Below are positions 9,303-16,336 of a DNA stretch of 64,000 bases, one piece after another. The notes beneath the pieces are model-generated. The model was not told the DNA's origin. It made no database searches and was given only the letters and a program-made list of their open reading frames with translations. This DNA comes from JAJRXG01 sp038523965. GTDB lineage: Bacteria > Bacteroidota > Bacteroidia > Chitinophagales > Saprospiraceae. The DNA lies in the NCBI GenBank assembly GCA_038523965.1, contig JBCBIX010000004.1:4326-68325 (forward strand), written 5' to 3'. Position 1 is the stretch's first letter. Each line of letters begins with the position of its first letter. The position numbers were made by a program, and so were the translations under genes.

Positions 9303-9514
9303 GCTCGACTATAAGCCAGGATGGACCTGATCACTCGATTTTTAGGAAGATACTGCTGTTGTGGTAGAGCTTCGTAACCTCCTCTAAGTACTACATATGA
9401 GGCCATCCATTCAGGATCGTTTCGTATAGCATACTCCGTCTCCAGATGTTCTGGAGCGTCGAGTTCGTTGTAGAGGTACTTGATAATTTGTTGGGCTGGG
9501 TAATCTTGCTTCAT
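9299..9514 (-). CDS. Conserved-looking small protein (71 aa)
   Basis: A small soluble protein starting MKQDYPAQQIIKYLYNELD. An in-frame upstream ATG at 9595 would add 27 residues without obvious purpose, so I prefer the ATG at 9514. The layout (short helical N-terminus with an acidic YLYNELDAPE motif, then ETEYAIRNDPEW) resembles the start of Bacteroidota anti-sigma-type proteins, where a similar helix contains the sigma contact. No membrane segment is present. It converges on the aminotransferase gene with a 4-bp overlap. Function unknown; the anti-sigma resemblance is only suggestive. Confidence 0.55.
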   Translation of the reverse strand: MKQDYPAQQIIKYLYNELDAPEHLETEYAIRNDPEWMASYVVLRGGYEALPQQQYLPKNRVIRSILAYSRA

Positions 9515-9614
9515 GCGCGATAGTTGGTATGGTAAATTGTTCGTGAATAACCTAACCAGTAGAGGGAAGAAAATATTGTGCCACGATTGAGGCATGGCAC
9601 AGTGTAAAGCGCAT

Positions 9615-9650
9615 AAAAAAAGCTGGTCGCGATATCGAACGACCAGCTTT
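9615..9650 (-). terminator. Intrinsic terminator of the candidate small RNA
   Basis: Perfect 11-bp arms (AAAGCTGGTCG at 9619-9629 and CGACCAGCTTT at 9640-9650) enclose a 10-nt loop. The A run at 9615-9621 gives a seven-U tail on the minus strand. The orientation is unambiguous: it ends leftward transcription. Confidence 0.8.
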
Positions 9651-9652
9651 AG

Positions 9653-9826
9653 TATAATCCCATGAACATAATTCTTGAGGGCTCCTTTGCCCTACTCTTA
9701 ATAACCGATATAATAACTCAAAGTAACTTTCTCGCGTGCGTGTCCTTGGTGCTTATTCGATAATAGAAAGCTGCACGTTTTCTGCTATGCAACTATCTAT
9801 TATCAAATTATAATCCCATGAACATA
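9653..9826 (-). repeat. 18-bp direct repeat pair
   Basis: The identical sequence TATAATCCCATGAACATA (plus-strand reading) occurs at 9653-9670 and 9809-9826, 156 bp apart. Both copies fall inside the candidate small RNA, outside its main helices. Read on the minus strand each contains ATG TTC ATG GGA TTA. The copies could be duplicated target-binding motifs of an RNA or the duplicated 3' end of a lost gene. Confidence 0.7.
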
Positions 9827-9879
9827 TTTTGAATCTCTGATTGCAACTCGTTAGCCGCCGTTTTCAATGATTCACAATA

Positions 9880-9911
9880 CAAGTATCAGGAATGAAGGAG
9901 GTGTAATCAAA
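9880..9911 (-). promoter_or_regulatory. Promoter of the candidate small RNA
   Basis: On the minus strand TTTG (9911-9908), a 20-nt spacer and GATACTTG (9887-9880) match the Bacteroidota pattern TTTG-N19-21-TAnnTTTG with two mismatches in the -7 box. The same architecture with TATACTTG precedes the S74 gene at 51.2 kb. The start point would be near 9874. Confidence 0.45.
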
Positions 9912-9958
9912 GACAAAAATCAAGCTTTGTTCCTTTTAAAAGGGGTCTTAAATCAATA

Positions 9959-9975
9959 AATTAATTGATTATCAA
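9959..9975 (+). promoter_or_regulatory. AT-rich palindromic upstream element, copy 2
   Basis: AATTAATTGATTATCAA is identical over 17 bp to the complement of the element at 340-356 and lies 16 bp before the ATG of a 48-codon ORF. In both places the element has the same orientation and nearly the same distance (16 and 19 bp) to a start codon. That supports a shared regulatory or leader function. Confidence 0.35.
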
Positions 9976-9991
9976 CGGGTTATGATAGTGT

Positions 9992-10138
9992 ATGGATATG
10001 AAGATGCCTAAATGGGGACAAGGATTAACCGTTTTTGAGGAGAAAAAAATGCGGCACTTAACCCTGAAAAAATCGCGCTACTGGGGGAAACCCGAGATTC
10101 TTAATCGGCTAAAATGGGCTCTGATGCATCGGTTCTGA
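9992..10138 (+). CDS. Possible small basic protein (48 aa)
   Basis: A 48-codon ORF, MDMKMPKWGQGLTVFEEKK ... LNRLKWALMHRF, is strongly basic (many Lys and Arg) with Trp residues and no signal peptide. It is preceded by the AT-rich element shared with the gene at the left edge. Its last 30 bp run antisense over the 3' end of the cytochrome c peroxidase gene. Family not recognised. The shared upstream element is the only support beyond the open frame. Confidence 0.25.
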   Translation: MDMKMPKWGQGLTVFEEKKMRHLTLKKSRYWGKPEILNRLKWALMHRF

Positions 10139-11203
10139 CATGAATGATGGATCCTTGAGAGTCTTGATGAAGGCGACAAGAGCACTTCGGTCTCGGTCCG
10201 ATAAATCCAGTGGACGAATTAGAGGGTCCAAGTTGCGGGCAGGGTGTCCTCCACTTACATAATGATCGATGACCTGATCCAAGGTCTCGAACCGTCCGTC
10301 ATGCATGAACGGTGCTGATGATTCTATATTGATTAATGTCGGTATCCTGAAGGATCCACGATCGAAGGCTAATCCTGTCACCTCTTCTTTGCCCAGATCG
10401 GTGAGCGTGGCATTGTCTGTATCATCAAGGCCATTATTCGTGAACTCATTTGTCGTGAATAGTGGGGCATTGTGACAGTGACCACACTCCGCATGCTTTG
10501 TGGCATCAGGCTCGATATCGAAAAAGATATTATGACCTCGTAGCTCCAAGTCCGTGAAAATTTCGTCTCCTGAGATGACCTGATCATATTTGGATTGGCC
10601 AGAACTGATAAGGGTCCGTTCGAACTGAGCCAATGCCTTGGCGGCAAGATCCCGAGATATTTCTGAGGGTCTGGTGATCCCAAAAGCCTTGCGGAACATC
10701 TCCGGATAAGTAGGATGGCTTTGAAGTTTAGACTCAACTTCTTCCCATGTTGTATTGAACTCGATCGGATCTTCGATCGGATGCAGTGCTTGTTCCTCTA
10801 ATGTCTGGGTACGCCCATCCCAAAAGAAGCCATTTGTATTGTATCCTACATTGAGCAGACTCATGGAGCTGCGTCTACCCCTGATTCCATCGACACCGGG
10901 GCTTGTAGCCAGATTATCCGTAAAGTTTCCTTCTGGCAGATGACACGAAGAGCAGGAGAGTCTATTCCCCTTGCTTAAGATAGGATCGTAAAAGAGATGT
11001 CGACCAAGCTCTACTCCCTCGATAGTCAAAGGATTATCGGCAGGGATAGCCATTTGTGGATAGTGATCAGGTGCCGTTAAGATATACGGAGAAGGCGCAT
11101 ATGGAATGCTAACCAATGAACCTTGGCCCACGTCTGGATCAGCATTGCTGCCGCACCCATAACCCATGCCAAATACGATGATGATATAGATCCACTTTTT
11201 CAT
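10109..11203 (-). CDS. Di-haem cytochrome c peroxidase family lipoprotein
   Basis: A MauG/CcpA-type di-haem peroxidase that reduces hydrogen peroxide or oxidises a partner protein in the periplasm. Two haem c motifs are present, CSSCH (residues 84-88) and CGHCH (240-244), and the FMHDGRF segment typical of the family follows. I chose the start at 11203 (MKKWIYIIIVFGMGYGC) because it gives a clean lipoprotein signal with lipobox Cys17. The in-frame ATG at 11224 only adds seven residues. It is the last gene of the long minus-strand run, 36 bp after the exonuclease gene. Lipid anchoring places it on a membrane face next to electron donors. Confidence 0.88.
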   Translation of the reverse strand: MKKWIYIIIVFGMGYGCGSNADPDVGQGSLVSIPYAPSPYILTAPDHYPQMAIPADNPLTIEGVELGRHLFYDPILSKGNRLSCSSCHLPEGNFTDNLATSPGVDGIRGRRSSMSLLNVGYNTNGFFWDGRTQTLEEQALHPIEDPIEFNTTWEEVESKLQSHPTYPEMFRKAFGITRPSEISRDLAAKALAQFERTLISSGQSKYDQVISGDEIFTDLELRGHNIFFDIEPDATKHAECGHCHNAPLFTTNEFTNNGLDDTDNATLTDLGKEEVTGLAFDRGSFRIPTLINIESSAPFMHDGRFETLDQVIDHYVSGGHPARNLDPLIRPLDLSDRDRSALVAFIKTLKDPSFMSEPMHQSPF

Positions 11204-11239
11204 CGTGGCATAAACGCCCGACAACTTGCCAATGTTTCC

Positions 11240-12100
11240 TTAAGTCGTCTGACTACTCAGACGATCCATGATCTCCCTTGTGATTCTTTTTACTTGTGTG
11301 CTAAAGTCCTTCTGTTGGATCCAACTGTAATAGTTTCGATCGCGAGTAAATACTTCTTCGACCTTCTGTCCAGAGTACTTTCCAAAGTTAAAGATCACAT
11401 TGCCTTTATAGTCGCGCTTCAGTCGATTAGTGAAGTCCACTCGACTTGGATCTTTGATGAAGTCATGTAGCGCAGCCATGTCATTTTTTATCGGTGACTT
11501 AGTGATAAATCCATCGCCATCCTCATAATCTACACCGGCATAGGTCTTAATCTGTCCAGCCAAGACATCCACTGTGGCACGGACATCTGCCAAGGCATCG
11601 TGTGCATCGCTAAGGTCGCCATCGCAGAATTTCTTGTAAGCTGCCTTAAGGGTGCGAGGTTCCATCTTGTAGTAGATCTTCTGGACGTCTATGGTGCGTC
11701 GTTTCTCAAGCTCGAGATCGTGACCACAGCGGGCTAATTCCTCGCTCAGCATAGGTAGGTCGAATCGATCAGAATTATATCCTCCCATATCAGCGTCTCC
11801 GATAAAATCCTTGATTTGGTCGGCTACGTCCTTGAAAGTGGGCTTCCCTTTTAGCATTTCGGGAGTGATTCGATGCACCTCCATGGCTTCTCGGCTGATC
11901 GGCATCTCTGGATCGATTAGTAACTCAAGCTCTTCTGGGGCTCGCCCATCAGCAAAATGCTTGAGCAAAGCAATCTGTACGATTCGATCCTGAAGAACAT
12001 TAAGACCAGTCGACTCAATATCAAAAAAGACGATATCTCGGTCTAACTCAAAGGGAGTCTGACTCGGATTGGACGGCGTATCGAATAAATCCATCGGCAA
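11240..12100 (-). CDS. DEDDh 3'-5' exonuclease (DNA Pol III epsilon-like) with C-terminal extension
   Basis: A 286-aa exonuclease of the DnaQ family. The catalytic acidic residues are visible: Asp27 and Glu29 in FFDIEST, Asp111/Asp114 in NSDRFDLP, His167 and Asp172 in AHDALAD. It probably proofreads or trims DNA ends in the cytosol. The last ~50 residues (FGKYSGQKVEEVF ... YYSWI) resemble the DUF3820 module, a small domain also found on other nuclease-type proteins. The gene starts inside the 3' end of apbE and overlaps it by 53 bp (47 bp if the second Met is used). This tight overlap suggests coupled translation. Confidence 0.85.
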   Translation of the reverse strand: MPMDLFDTPSNPSQTPFELDRDIVFFDIESTGLNVLQDRIVQIALLKHFADGRAPEELELLIDPEMPISREAMEVHRITPEMLKGKPTFKDVADQIKDFIGDADMGGYNSDRFDLPMLSEELARCGHDLELEKRRTIDVQKIYYKMEPRTLKAAYKKFCDGDLSDAHDALADVRATVDVLAGQIKTYAGVDYEDGDGFITKSPIKNDMAALHDFIKDPSRVDFTNRLKRDYKGNVIFNFGKYSGQKVEEVFTRDRNYYSWIQQKDFSTQVKRITREIMDRLSSQTT

Positions 12101-13097
12101 AAATTGTGGCTAATGATCCATCCGCCCTACCGATAATGTAGCACGCCGTCACATCGTCCAGTGATTCGATAAAGGTAGAGGCTTTGTCGTAACCCATCGC
12201 CATACACGCGGTTGCGATACCATCGGCATCTATACACTCATTAGTGATGACACTTACAGATAGAAGGCTATCCTGATACGGGATACCGGAAAAAGGGTCG
12301 ATGGTATGGCCATATTTCTGGCCATTTACCTCGTGATAGTTGCGATAGTTACCAGAGGTAGCCAGAGAAGCATCCTTCAATTCAAGGATTAGTACAATGT
12401 CGTCCAGTTCTGCTTTTGGATCTGGCCGATTGATACCCATTCGCCAAATACTACCGTTTTGTTTTATTCCTCGTGCTGTGGATTCACCCCCGATATCTAC
12501 GAGATAGTTGGTGGTACCAAAACTTTCGAGGAGCTCACCGACCTGATCCACTGCATATCCCTTGGCGATAGAACTGAAGTCTAACTGTTGACCAGCGGCT
12601 TGCTTGGTGATGATATTTTGATCGGTGTCGTAGGTCCACATATCAAGTCCAACAAAAGCCTTTAGACTATCGACTTGCTGTTGGTCACGGGAGGTGACGG
12701 CCTTCTTTGGGGTATAACCAAAGCCCCAGTAATTCACCAAGGGCATTAAGCTGACATCGAGATATCCCTCTGACTGTTCATACCAGTACATAGCTCGATC
12801 CATGTTCGTCTTGAAGTGTTCGAACTTATCAAGAGAGAATTCTCCTTCGCTTGATGCGTTTACTCGGCTGATGGTCGAGTTGGGATCATAAGTATTGACC
12901 TCGCCATTGATTTGGATGAGTAAGCTGTCGACAGCTGATTTCATATCCGAAGGCATCCGAGTGGACTGATAGGAAACCGCATAGTAGGTTCCCATGGTTT
13001 CTCCAGTCATCTTATAGTAAGGCTTAGGATCGGTAGGTGTACAACCCATCCAGAAGATGGTTAACCATGTGAATAATGCAAGCTGAATCCACTTCAT
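12048..13097 (-). CDS. apbE: FAD:protein FMN transferase (ApbE), lipoprotein
   Basis: ApbE transfers FMN from FAD to Thr residues of exported flavoproteins such as NqrB/C or RnfG. The N-terminus is a lipoprotein signal (MKWIQLALFTWLTIFWMGC). It is followed by the family start GETMGTYYAVSYQS, the central DFSSIAKGYAVDQV, the glycine-rich DIGGE motif and GHTIDPFSG near the C-terminus. At 349 aa it has the usual length. The 3' end overlaps the exonuclease gene. The TerC gene ends 3 bp before its start. No Nqr or Rnf genes are in the window, so its substrate lies elsewhere. Confidence 0.92.
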   Translation of the reverse strand: MKWIQLALFTWLTIFWMGCTPTDPKPYYKMTGETMGTYYAVSYQSTRMPSDMKSAVDSLLIQINGEVNTYDPNSTISRVNASSEGEFSLDKFEHFKTNMDRAMYWYEQSEGYLDVSLMPLVNYWGFGYTPKKAVTSRDQQQVDSLKAFVGLDMWTYDTDQNIITKQAAGQQLDFSSIAKGYAVDQVGELLESFGTTNYLVDIGGESTARGIKQNGSIWRMGINRPDPKAELDDIVLILELKDASLATSGNYRNYHEVNGQKYGHTIDPFSGIPYQDSLLSVSVITNECIDADGIATACMAMGYDKASTFIESLDDVTACYIIGRADGSLATIFADGFIRYAVQSESDSL

Positions 13098-13100
13098 GAG

Positions 13101-13949
13101 TTAGATGGATATGTTCTCAGTGTGAGCCTGTTGTGTTGCGTTCCGAAGTTGGACAGGTGCCCCACCTTTGCGAAGTCGCATGTTCAAAAACTCCACCAGT
13201 AGTGAGAAAGCGATTGCGAAGTAGAGGTAACCCTTTGGTACTGCACCAACTTCCGCACCCAATATCTTTAGATGGCCAAGATGAGCGCCTTCGATGATAA
13301 GCATGAATCCGATCAAAATGAGAAATGCAAGTCCAAGCATCTGGATTGTAGGATGCTTGTTTACAAACTCACCGACAGGATTGGCAAAAAGGAGCATGAT
13401 AAGTACCGAGGCGACCACCGCTACAATCATGACAAATAGTGCTCCCTCCAGCCCATTGGTCATACCAACTGCTGTGAGAATGCTATCGAATGAGAATACG
13501 ATATTGATAAGGGTAATCTGAACGATTGCACTTGTCATCGTACTCTTTCCCTTGCTTGCTGTGTCATGTGAATCTACGCTTGTCTCCAGTTTGTGATGGA
13601 TCTCAGATACACTTTTATACAGCAGAAAGACTCCGCCTGCGATCAAAATCAAACTTTGTCCGGAGAACCCTCCTTCGATCCATGAGCTCTGAAATGAAAT
13701 CCATGGCTCTTTCATCGCAATCAGAATAGAGATACCAAACAGTAAGGCAATACGCAGAAACATGGCTAAGAACAAGCCAATGTTCGTGGCCTTACGCTGC
13801 ATATTTTTTGGCAGCTTACCTGCGGCTATGGAAATGAAAATGATATTATCCACACCCAGTACAATCTCCAAGAAAGTCAACGTCAGCAGACTCATCCAGA
13901 CGGCCGAGCTACCCCAGTCGGGCATGGTAATCAGAACTTGATAAAACAT
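13101..13949 (-). CDS. TerC family integral membrane protein
   Basis: A 282-aa membrane protein of the TerC/Alx family, associated with manganese and other metal export or metalation of secreted enzymes. Hydrophobic segments run through the whole length. The family signature LEIVLGVDNIIFI lies in the first helix with its conserved Asp, and a second acidic motif (NIVFSFDSILTAVG) lies mid-protein. The start may instead be the Met at 13925 (MPDWGSSAVWMSLL). It lies between the hypothetical gene at 13971 (21-bp gap) and apbE (3-bp gap). The substrate is inferred from the family, not from context. Confidence 0.88.
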   Translation of the reverse strand: MFYQVLITMPDWGSSAVWMSLLTLTFLEIVLGVDNIIFISIAAGKLPKNMQRKATNIGLFLAMFLRIALLFGISILIAMKEPWISFQSSWIEGGFSGQSLILIAGGVFLLYKSVSEIHHKLETSVDSHDTASKGKSTMTSAIVQITLINIVFSFDSILTAVGMTNGLEGALFVMIVAVVASVLIMLLFANPVGEFVNKHPTIQMLGLAFLILIGFMLIIEGAHLGHLKILGAEVGAVPKGYLYFAIAFSLLVEFLNMRLRKGGAPVQLRNATQQAHTENISI

Positions 13950-13970
13950 AGTAGTTGGTCTGTGATGAGA

Positions 13971-14522
13971 TTATTTCTCGTCGATCTCTTGGTGATGGAC
14001 TCCAAATCCTATTCGGTTTGGTGCTTGTTGCCCAGGTTGATCATCGTCGTAATTCTCCCAATCGATCAACTCCTTGAAGAATGAATCAAAGTCGCTTAGG
14101 ATTAACTCCTCAGTAAATTCCTCTGGTGCATAGATCCCAAGCATCTTTGGAGGTTTGGGTTGCATCAATCCCTCGATCAGAGGATAGGTCATCCAGGCTT
14201 GAACCTTTCCGTTAAACAGCTGACTGTAGATCAACGAGCCCTTATCCTTGATAATGTTTCGTTTGGTCAGGTCGTCTACATTCTCTGCGATACCTGAGAT
14301 AGACTTGCCAAGAGCTATTGTGATCGACTCGAGATTTTCGAATCGCTCTTCGATTTCTATTTGAGCACTAACATCTGTATGATCCAAGATATCCGCCGCG
14401 GTGTTTTTGATAAACTCTTTAAGCGAAACTCCCCACTGATCACGATAATTCATGACCTGCTGGAGCACCTTGTGATACTTCGAGGCGCGCTCTTTGATAG
14501 CTGTGTACTTCTCCATATACAT
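13971..14522 (-). CDS. Hypothetical cytosolic protein between coaX and terC
   Basis: A 183-aa protein with no signal peptide or membrane segment. The first half is strongly helical (MEKYTAIKERASKYHKVL, then a Glu-rich stretch ending ERFENLESITIALGKSISG). The second half is mixed, with an acidic tail rich in Asp, Glu and Gln. The spacing (3 bp after coaX, 21 bp before terC) places it in the same transcription unit. I do not recognise a family. Its clean codon usage and tight packing make it a real gene. Confidence 0.75.
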   Translation of the reverse strand: MYMEKYTAIKERASKYHKVLQQVMNYRDQWGVSLKEFIKNTAADILDHTDVSAQIEIEERFENLESITIALGKSISGIAENVDDLTKRNIIKDKGSLIYSQLFNGKVQAWMTYPLIEGLMQPKPPKMLGIYAPEEFTEELILSDFDSFFKELIDWENYDDDQPGQQAPNRIGFGVHHQEIDEK

Positions 14523-14525
14523 CGA

Positions 14526-15290
14526 TTATAAATCTTCTAACATGAATCTTAGCCCATCCAGGGTCAATTGTGGATCTATTTCAACAAATAGACCCTCTAT
14601 TTCCGACATGACAAAGGATAATCCACCAGTGGCAATGGCGGGTATGTGATGATCAACCTCTGACCGGATTTTTTCGAGTAGCTCCTTCACAATGCCAACA
14701 TATCCCCAAAGGATACCTGCTTGTATGGCGTGAGTGGTGTGGAGCCCTAAGACACTATCGGGCAGTTCAAGCGGAATTTCGGGAAGTTGGGCGGTATTTG
14801 AGGAGAGGGCTTTCATAGCAGTCTTGATACCAGGGGCTATGGCGACCCCAGCAACATATCCAGTATCGTCCAGTGTAGTGAATGTGAGTGCCGTCCCAAA
14901 GTCAACAACTACGCAGGCTCTTGATTGTCTACGATAAGCAGAGTAGGCATTAGCGACCAGATCCGTTCCGATCTCATAGGGTCTGGGAACCTTATAATTC
15001 AGTGTATTGTAGAGTTCGGGGCCTACGACGACCACTGGTTGCTCGAATGCGGCGGTGAGGATCTCCGCCATCAGCTCTCTGATCTGTGGAACGACAGCAC
15101 TTAGGATCACTCCTGTAATTTGTGATAGATCCAGACGAGATTCGAGTATCAGATTTCGGATTTCAATATCGTAGTAGACAGCTGCATCCTGAGTGGTTAC
15201 TGTCTGTAGTCGCCAAAAGTGGGCCCAATCCTCTCCGTCATGGCAACCCAATACTACATTGGAATTGCCTATATCAACAGCAACGATCAT
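14526..15290 (-). CDS. coaX: Type III pantothenate kinase
   Basis: CoaX phosphorylates pantothenate to 4'-phosphopantothenate, the first step of coenzyme A synthesis. At 254 aa it has the normal length. The ASKHA-fold phosphate motif DIGNSN follows the first strand, and DFGTALTFTTLD carries the second phosphate loop. GVAIAPGIKTAMKAL and ATGGLSF, with the conserved glycines, are also present. It starts 3 bp after the ATP-grasp gene ends and is followed 3 bp later by the hypothetical protein. No other pantothenate kinase type is visible in the window. Confidence 0.93.
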   Translation of the reverse strand: MIVAVDIGNSNVVLGCHDGEDWAHFWRLQTVTTQDAAVYYDIEIRNLILESRLDLSQITGVILSAVVPQIRELMAEILTAAFEQPVVVVGPELYNTLNYKVPRPYEIGTDLVANAYSAYRRQSRACVVVDFGTALTFTTLDDTGYVAGVAIAPGIKTAMKALSSNTAQLPEIPLELPDSVLGLHTTHAIQAGILWGYVGIVKELLEKIRSEVDHHIPAIATGGLSFVMSEIEGLFVEIDPQLTLDGLRFMLEDL

Positions 15291-15293
15291 CGA

Positions 15294-16283
15294 CTAACTA
15301 ACCAGTTTTTTGAGCTCATAGTAAGACCTGATGCCCTCCATAGATGATGGTATCTCCACCGCAGCGATATTCCTTCTCACGATACGGAACAAGGTTTTCC
15401 AATGAGTTCGTATCGCCCGAAACACATCCCACATGCTCATCCTCGGATCATAGATGTGGAGTGGTTCAGACTTCGCTCCATTGATCTCGAGGAGCTTGAA
15501 GTTTCCCTTTTTGAGCTCGTTTAGACTTGCAGCCTTGACGTCAAGACGGCAGAAATTCATCCCTGGAACATGTGTGAAAAATGTGCGCATGGAAGTCGTC
15601 AGGGTAGCATCAATCTTGCCATTAAGATTCTCGAATTTGGAACCTCGAGCAAAGTTGCCAACATGATCTATTAATAGGGCTTCCCCATCATCAAGGATTC
15701 GGTCCAGATGCTGTTTGTTTTTTTTCGTGACCCACTCATGATTGAGGAATGGATTATCAAGTGCCTCAATCAGAGAACTCACCGTGCGCTTGCCGTCTCC
15801 GATCACTTTGGGCAAATGTTTTTCGACCAGAGAACTAATACCATGATCATAAGCATCTACCCAATAATACATCACTGAGTATTCGTGCTCTTGGGCCAAA
15901 AATTCCTGAATGAGGAGTTCCTTGCCGATGTATTGTTTGATCACTTCGCTTAATTCCAGTTCGTTGTCGATCCTCCGGACTAAGTAGCCGCGAAATCCAA
16001 CATTAGGTTTGGCCATCATCGGAAACGAAAACTCCTGAAGAATCTCTGCTATGATTGATGTGTCCTTTGGGACGAATAGGCGAGTTACCGGAACATATTG
16101 TTGAGGCACCTGATCATAGATGTCAGACTTGCGATCGTCTAACATGCCTCCAAGATAGATCTGAGGATTAGCCGCTGAAAAATAGGTGAGCGTCCTAAAG
16201 TAAATACTGTAACAGAACCAGTGTACCAATGAGATCCAAGTGTAACACTTAGATACCCAATAGCCACGCTCCGTAATTTTCAC
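15294..16283 (-). CDS. ATP-grasp domain protein
   Basis: A 329-aa protein with an ATP-grasp fold, which usually ligates an acid to an amine through an acyl phosphate. Visible pieces are FPMMAKPNVGFRG (ATP-binding Lys and the glycine loop), ELLIQEFLAQEHEYSVMYYW (adenine-binding region), and the metal-binding end KLLEINGAKSEPLHIYD. The N-terminal ~90 residues contain Trp- and Tyr-rich hydrophobic segments that may contact the membrane. It sits between metK and coaX. It looks like the uncharacterised D-alanine-ligase-like group; the substrate is unknown. Confidence 0.72.
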   Translation of the reverse strand: MKITERGYWVSKCYTWISLVHWFCYSIYFRTLTYFSAANPQIYLGGMLDDRKSDIYDQVPQQYVPVTRLFVPKDTSIIAEILQEFSFPMMAKPNVGFRGYLVRRIDNELELSEVIKQYIGKELLIQEFLAQEHEYSVMYYWVDAYDHGISSLVEKHLPKVIGDGKRTVSSLIEALDNPFLNHEWVTKKNKQHLDRILDDGEALLIDHVGNFARGSKFENLNGKIDATLTTSMRTFFTHVPGMNFCRLDVKAASLNELKKGNFKLLEINGAKSEPLHIYDPRMSMWDVFRAIRTHWKTLFRIVRRNIAAVEIPSSMEGIRSYYELKKLVS

Positions 16284-16336
16284 ATCAAGCAGTCTTAGTC
16301 TGCCTTAAATCTAAGCATATCTTCTTAGCCCATCGA

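Larger units (their letters stand above)
9615..9874 (-). ncRNA. Candidate structured small RNA (about 260 nt)
   Basis: A compact minus-strand transcription unit has a Bacteroidota-type promoter (9880-9911) and a strong intrinsic terminator (9615-9650) but no convincing ORF. Between them lie several hairpins. TTTGATAATAGA pairs with TCTATTATCGAA in a 12-bp helix that encloses a second helix (GTTGCA/TGCAGC). AAAG-TTA-CTTT and AGGGC-AAAGGA-GCCCT follow. Two identical 18-nt motifs, TATGTTCATGGGATTATA, occur at 9826-9809 and 9670-9653. The longest in-frame run, ending ...LQSEIQNMFMGL, is only about 25 codons with no ATG start. It does not look like tmRNA, RNase P RNA or SRP RNA. 6S RNA cannot be excluded but the ends do not pair. 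A decayed gene is the main alternative. Confidence 0.45.

Noticed and set aside
9662..9763. A 33-codon plus-strand ORF (MNIILEGSFALLLITDI...) opposite the candidate small RNA, resembling a type I toxin peptide
   Set aside because: It is hydrophobic and antisense to the RNA, which is tempting, but no plus-strand promoter or terminator was found and the start lies in the duplicated motif. Too little support.
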